From JABFSA01 sp963827515 (lineage in GTDB: Bacteria; Acidobacteriota; Vicinamibacteria; Vicinamibacterales; UBA2999): a stretch of 64,000 nt of DNA. Of the stretch, positions 61,518-64,000 are shown in pieces. The stretch spans positions 592,075 through 656,074 of the forward strand of contig CAWHBF010000023.1 of assembly GCA_963827515.1 (NCBI GenBank). Reading direction: 5' to 3'. Under the pieces are notes generated by a model that worked only from the letters and a program-made list of their open reading frames with translations, ran no database searches and was not told the DNA's origin. Each line of letters starts with the position of its first letter. Within the stretch, counting starts at the first letter, position 1. The position numbers and the translations under genes were made by a program.

Positions 61518-63929
61518 ATGCGCAAACGAATCACAACGTTGATTGCGACTGTGCTTCTGGCCACCGTTCACGGGGCAGCCGCCCAGGATCCGCCGACCAA
61601 ACCCGTGCCGCCACCCGAAGTGCCAGCCGTGGGACTCTTCGACATCGGGTTCCGCGGTACCAGCGTCGATGGTGACGAGGCGCGCCACGAGCGATACCGC
61701 GACCTGCGAAGCGGCGCGTCCACGTTCTTCGAGATGCAGAAAAACACCGAGCAGTACCGTTTCGGGGCGTCGTTCACCAATGCCGGCTATCGCGATCAGC
61801 GCTATCAGGCGGAGTATTACAACCCGAAAGTAACGGTCACCGGTCTCTACGACGGCATCCCGATCAACTACATGTACGATGCGCCGCTCATCTGGACAGG
61901 CGACGGCCGCGGCAAGTTCACGCTCGACCCGGCGCTCAGGCAGATGGTGCAGGGGTCGACCAATGCGGCGGACGATGGAACGGCTGTGGGCGTGCCCTGC
62001 GCGCCGGGACTCGGACCGACAAGCTGCAACGCCTCCACGTCGGCGCAGGCCAAGGCGAACCGATCCATCTACAACAACTTCCTCAAAACCGACGACATGT
62101 CGGTCCTGCGGAAGAACGCCGCGGTGTCGATGAGCTACAGGTCCTCCCCCACCATGACAGTGAAGGTCGACTTCTCGACGACCGGACGTTCGGGAGAGAT
62201 GCCGTGGGGAGCCTCCTACGCGTTCAATAGCGCCGAGAACCTGGCAGCTCCGGTCGATCAGCGCAATAACGAGATCAGGCTCAACACCGAGTGGGCGAAC
62301 CCCAAGGGCATGTTCCGCCTCGACTACTGGGGCAGTTTCTTCGACAACCCTCTCCAGACGCTCACCTGGGACAACCCGATCCGTGCCACCGACTACAACA
62401 ATGGACTCCTGCCGCCAAGCGGGCCCTACGATTCGAGCGGCTACAGCAACGGCAACGGCGCGGCGTTCGGACAGGCGGCACTGTGGCCCAGCAACAACCT
62501 CAACTCCGCCGGCGCCACCGGCATGATCAAGTTACTGCCGAGGACGACGGTCAACGGCAACGTGCAGGTGACCTACATGCGGCAGAACGAGGCGCTGCTG
62601 CCGTGGACCCTTAACACGTCGATCAACAACCCGCCGGTGCTCAATGCCTTCCCTGGGCTCAGGCAGCTGCCGCGCGCCTCGGCCGAGACCGCGGTGAACG
62701 CGACGAACGCGCAATTCACGCTCAACAGCCGGCTGTTCCCTTTCGTCACCCTCGTCGCGCGCTACCGCTATAACGATCACGACAACAGCACGCCGCACTT
62801 CGATGGCCGGCAATATGTCCGCATGGACGCCGTGCCGGAGGAGCTGGCCGACGACCCGAGCACGCCCCACGTCGAGGGCATGTCGGAGTACTTTCAGATC
62901 ACGCGCAAGAACTTCGATGCGTCCGGCACCTTCGGCCTGCGGGCGTTCGGCGCGCTCAAGTTTGGGTACGCCAATGAGCGATTCAATCGGGAAGGCCGAG
63001 GCTTCAGCGACGTGACAGAGCACACGTTCCGCCTGGCCTACGACGCAAGCTTGTTCAACAATTCCATGATCCGGGTGATGCTCGACTCGGGCCAGCGCCG
63101 CGGCGACGGTTTCATCATTCAAGGCGTGGATTACGAGTCGGGCCCGGCGGGCACGCAGCCCGGACTCCGTTACTTCGACGAAGCGGACCGCGACCGCACC
63201 AAGGCGTCGGTGGTCTTCAGCATCAACCCGGTGCCAATGGCTGGCGTTTACGTTCAGTATTCGACGACGCGGGACACCTTCCTCCCCGATGAGTCGATAC
63301 CAGTTGGGCGCGACCATTTCGGGCTGAAGAACCAGGACGTCGATGGCTTCGTCGTCGGCGCCGACGTCAACCCCAACGAAACCGTGACGTTCGGGGTCAG
63401 CTACGGCCGCGACGAGTTCTCAACTTTCCAGACATCGCGCAACGCCAACCCACCGCCGGATCCGACGTGGACCGACCCGAGCCGCGACTGGTCGCTCGAC
63501 AACGGCGAGGTCGTGAAAACTTTCCTCACTTACCTCGACCTCGTCGGCCTGGCTCAGTCGAAGGCCGACGTAAGTTTCAGCTATGAGATGAATGACTCGG
63601 ACATCGAATTCATACACGGCGGACCGCGCATCGCGTCTCTAGAGTCGGCCGGCCAGTTCATTCCACTGCCGAACGTCTTCAACAAGTGGAATCGCCTGGC
63701 GGTGGACCTGAAGTACTACTTCACCAACAAGGTCGGCTTTGCCGTCGGTTACTGGTACGACAAGATGGAGGTCACCGACTGGGCGACCATCGACTCCAAC
63801 GGCCCGGTCGGGTTCGCCGACGCCACCGGCATTCCGCGCATCGACTGGCTCGGCTCCCTGACGACCGGCTACGGCAACCGGCCCTATGAAGGCAGCACCT
63901 TCTTCGTCCGGTCACTCGTGAGGTTCTAG
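61518..63929 (+). CDS. MtrB/PioB-family decaheme-associated outer-membrane barrel
   Basis: The protein has 803 residues from ATG 61518, with signal peptide ending VHGAAAQ. The long MtrB/PioB beta-barrel pattern shows alternating amphipathic strands (YRFGASFTNAGYRDQRYQAE, GLYDGIPINYMYDAPLIWTG, FPFVTLVARYRYNDHDNSTP) and ends in an aromatic, ...FFVRSLVRF, as required for BAM insertion. The N-terminal CxxC seen in some MtrB proteins is absent. It surrounds the decaheme cytochrome to make a transmembrane electron wire. The pair is one transcript. Confidence 0.95.
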   Translation: MRKRITTLIATVLLATVHGAAAQDPPTKPVPPPEVPAVGLFDIGFRGTSVDGDEARHERYRDLRSGASTFFEMQKNTEQYRFGASFTNAGYRDQRYQAEYYNPKVTVTGLYDGIPINYMYDAPLIWTGDGRGKFTLDPALRQMVQGSTNAADDGTAVGVPCAPGLGPTSCNASTSAQAKANRSIYNNFLKTDDMSVLRKNAAVSMSYRSSPTMTVKVDFSTTGRSGEMPWGASYAFNSAENLAAPVDQRNNEIRLNTEWANPKGMFRLDYWGSFFDNPLQTLTWDNPIRATDYNNGLLPPSGPYDSSGYSNGNGAAFGQAALWPSNNLNSAGATGMIKLLPRTTVNGNVQVTYMRQNEALLPWTLNTSINNPPVLNAFPGLRQLPRASAETAVNATNAQFTLNSRLFPFVTLVARYRYNDHDNSTPHFDGRQYVRMDAVPEELADDPSTPHVEGMSEYFQITRKNFDASGTFGLRAFGALKFGYANERFNREGRGFSDVTEHTFRLAYDASLFNNSMIRVMLDSGQRRGDGFIIQGVDYESGPAGTQPGLRYFDEADRDRTKASVVFSINPVPMAGVYVQYSTTRDTFLPDESIPVGRDHFGLKNQDVDGFVVGADVNPNETVTFGVSYGRDEFSTFQTSRNANPPPDPTWTDPSRDWSLDNGEVVKTFLTYLDLVGLAQSKADVSFSYEMNDSDIEFIHGGPRIASLESAGQFIPLPNVFNKWNRLAVDLKYYFTNKVGFAVGYWYDKMEVTDWATIDSNGPVGFADATGIPRIDWLGSLTTGYGNRPYEGSTFFVRSLVRF

Positions 63930-64000
63930 ATCGTCCTCCAAAAGGGTGTTCGGCTGATACGTCAGCCCCTCCGTGAGCGCACGCTTCTGGATCGCCTCCA
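63912..64000 (-). CDS. Possible 3' end of an antitoxin-like or DNA-binding ORF, partial
   Basis: On the minus strand a frame reads EAIQKRALTEGLTYQPNTLL and EDDLEPHE to TGA 63912-63914. The RALxEGLxYQ pattern resembles CopG/ribbon-helix-helix antitoxins, but the ending deviates. It overlaps the barrel gene's 3' end by 18 bp. Only about 28 residues are visible, so the call is weak. Confidence 0.25.
   Translation of the reverse strand, partial: EAIQKRALTEGLTYQPNTLLEDDLEPHE

Overview
The window is GC-rich, densely packed bacterial chromosome. The gene content points to Acidobacteriota, probably class Vicinamibacteria. The markers are a secreted DUF1501/DUF1800 pair, paired M61 glycyl aminopeptidases, Ser/Thr kinases with TolB-like propeller tails, an acidobacterial-style short RpoZ, bacillithiol genes, and an MtrA/MtrB-type extracellular electron conduit. 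This placement is inferred from gene content, not from a marker tree.

Layout. 1-3.9 kb: a TetR-controlled HlyD / ABC ATPase / TolC / ABC ATPase export operon, read leftward and running off the left edge, with many frameshifts. 3.9-9.9 kb: an SDR epimerase, the DUF1800-DUF1501-small protein operon, a VOC protein, a secreted DsrE-like protein and a small membrane protein. 9.8-12.9 kb: bacillithiol genes bshA and bshB1, tightly coupled to a DAO-family FAD oxidoreductase. 13-18.2 kb: a penicillin-acylase-like Ntn hydrolase, a membrane Ser/Thr kinase and a B3-type metallo-beta-lactamase-fold protein. 18.2-23 kb: purEK, an AhpD-like protein with the ArsS-type radical SAM enzyme, and a eukaryotic-type NADP isocitrate dehydrogenase. 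23.3-31.5 kb: a heptad-repeat coiled-coil protein, a sodium/solute symporter, a 40-aa membrane protein coupled to an M61 peptidase, a broken ctaD fragment, a glycolate/lactate-oxidase-like FAD protein and a second M61 peptidase. 31.5-40.3 kb: hemH, rpoZ, a PEGA protein, a secreted LON-domain protein, small zinc-ribbon ORFs and a large kinase-propeller protein.

40.5-47.1 kb is an accessory zone. It holds an IS110-family element, gene fragments, a very AT-rich patch, and two partial copies of the 3' end of a tRNA-Ser(GCU) gene; these look like attachment-site duplications of a roughly 4.5-kb island. 47.3-50.7 kb is a MarR-controlled stress cassette (MarR, DoxX, pirin, isochorismatase-like hydrolase, F420/NADPH reductase-like protein), with near-identical 18-bp palindromes upstream of marR and of the doxX-led cassette. 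50.8-54.5 kb contains rearrangement scars: a truncated SnoaL gene, a DGPF/ECF-sigma fusion, a 157-bp element with perfect inverted ends and a 99-bp direct repeat. 54.4-60.1 kb: a TPR/hydrolase fusion, a methyltransferase and a TPR regulator. 60.5-63.9 kb: a decaheme cytochrome and its outer-membrane barrel partner.

Intergenic space carries several families of palindromic repeats. The clearest is a roughly 97-bp element that can fold into a three-way junction (three full copies and two degraded ones). At least ten genes need one or more frameshift corrections. Several corrections compensate each other, so uncorrected sequencing or assembly indels are likelier than widespread decay. All coordinates for split genes span the reconstructed gene.
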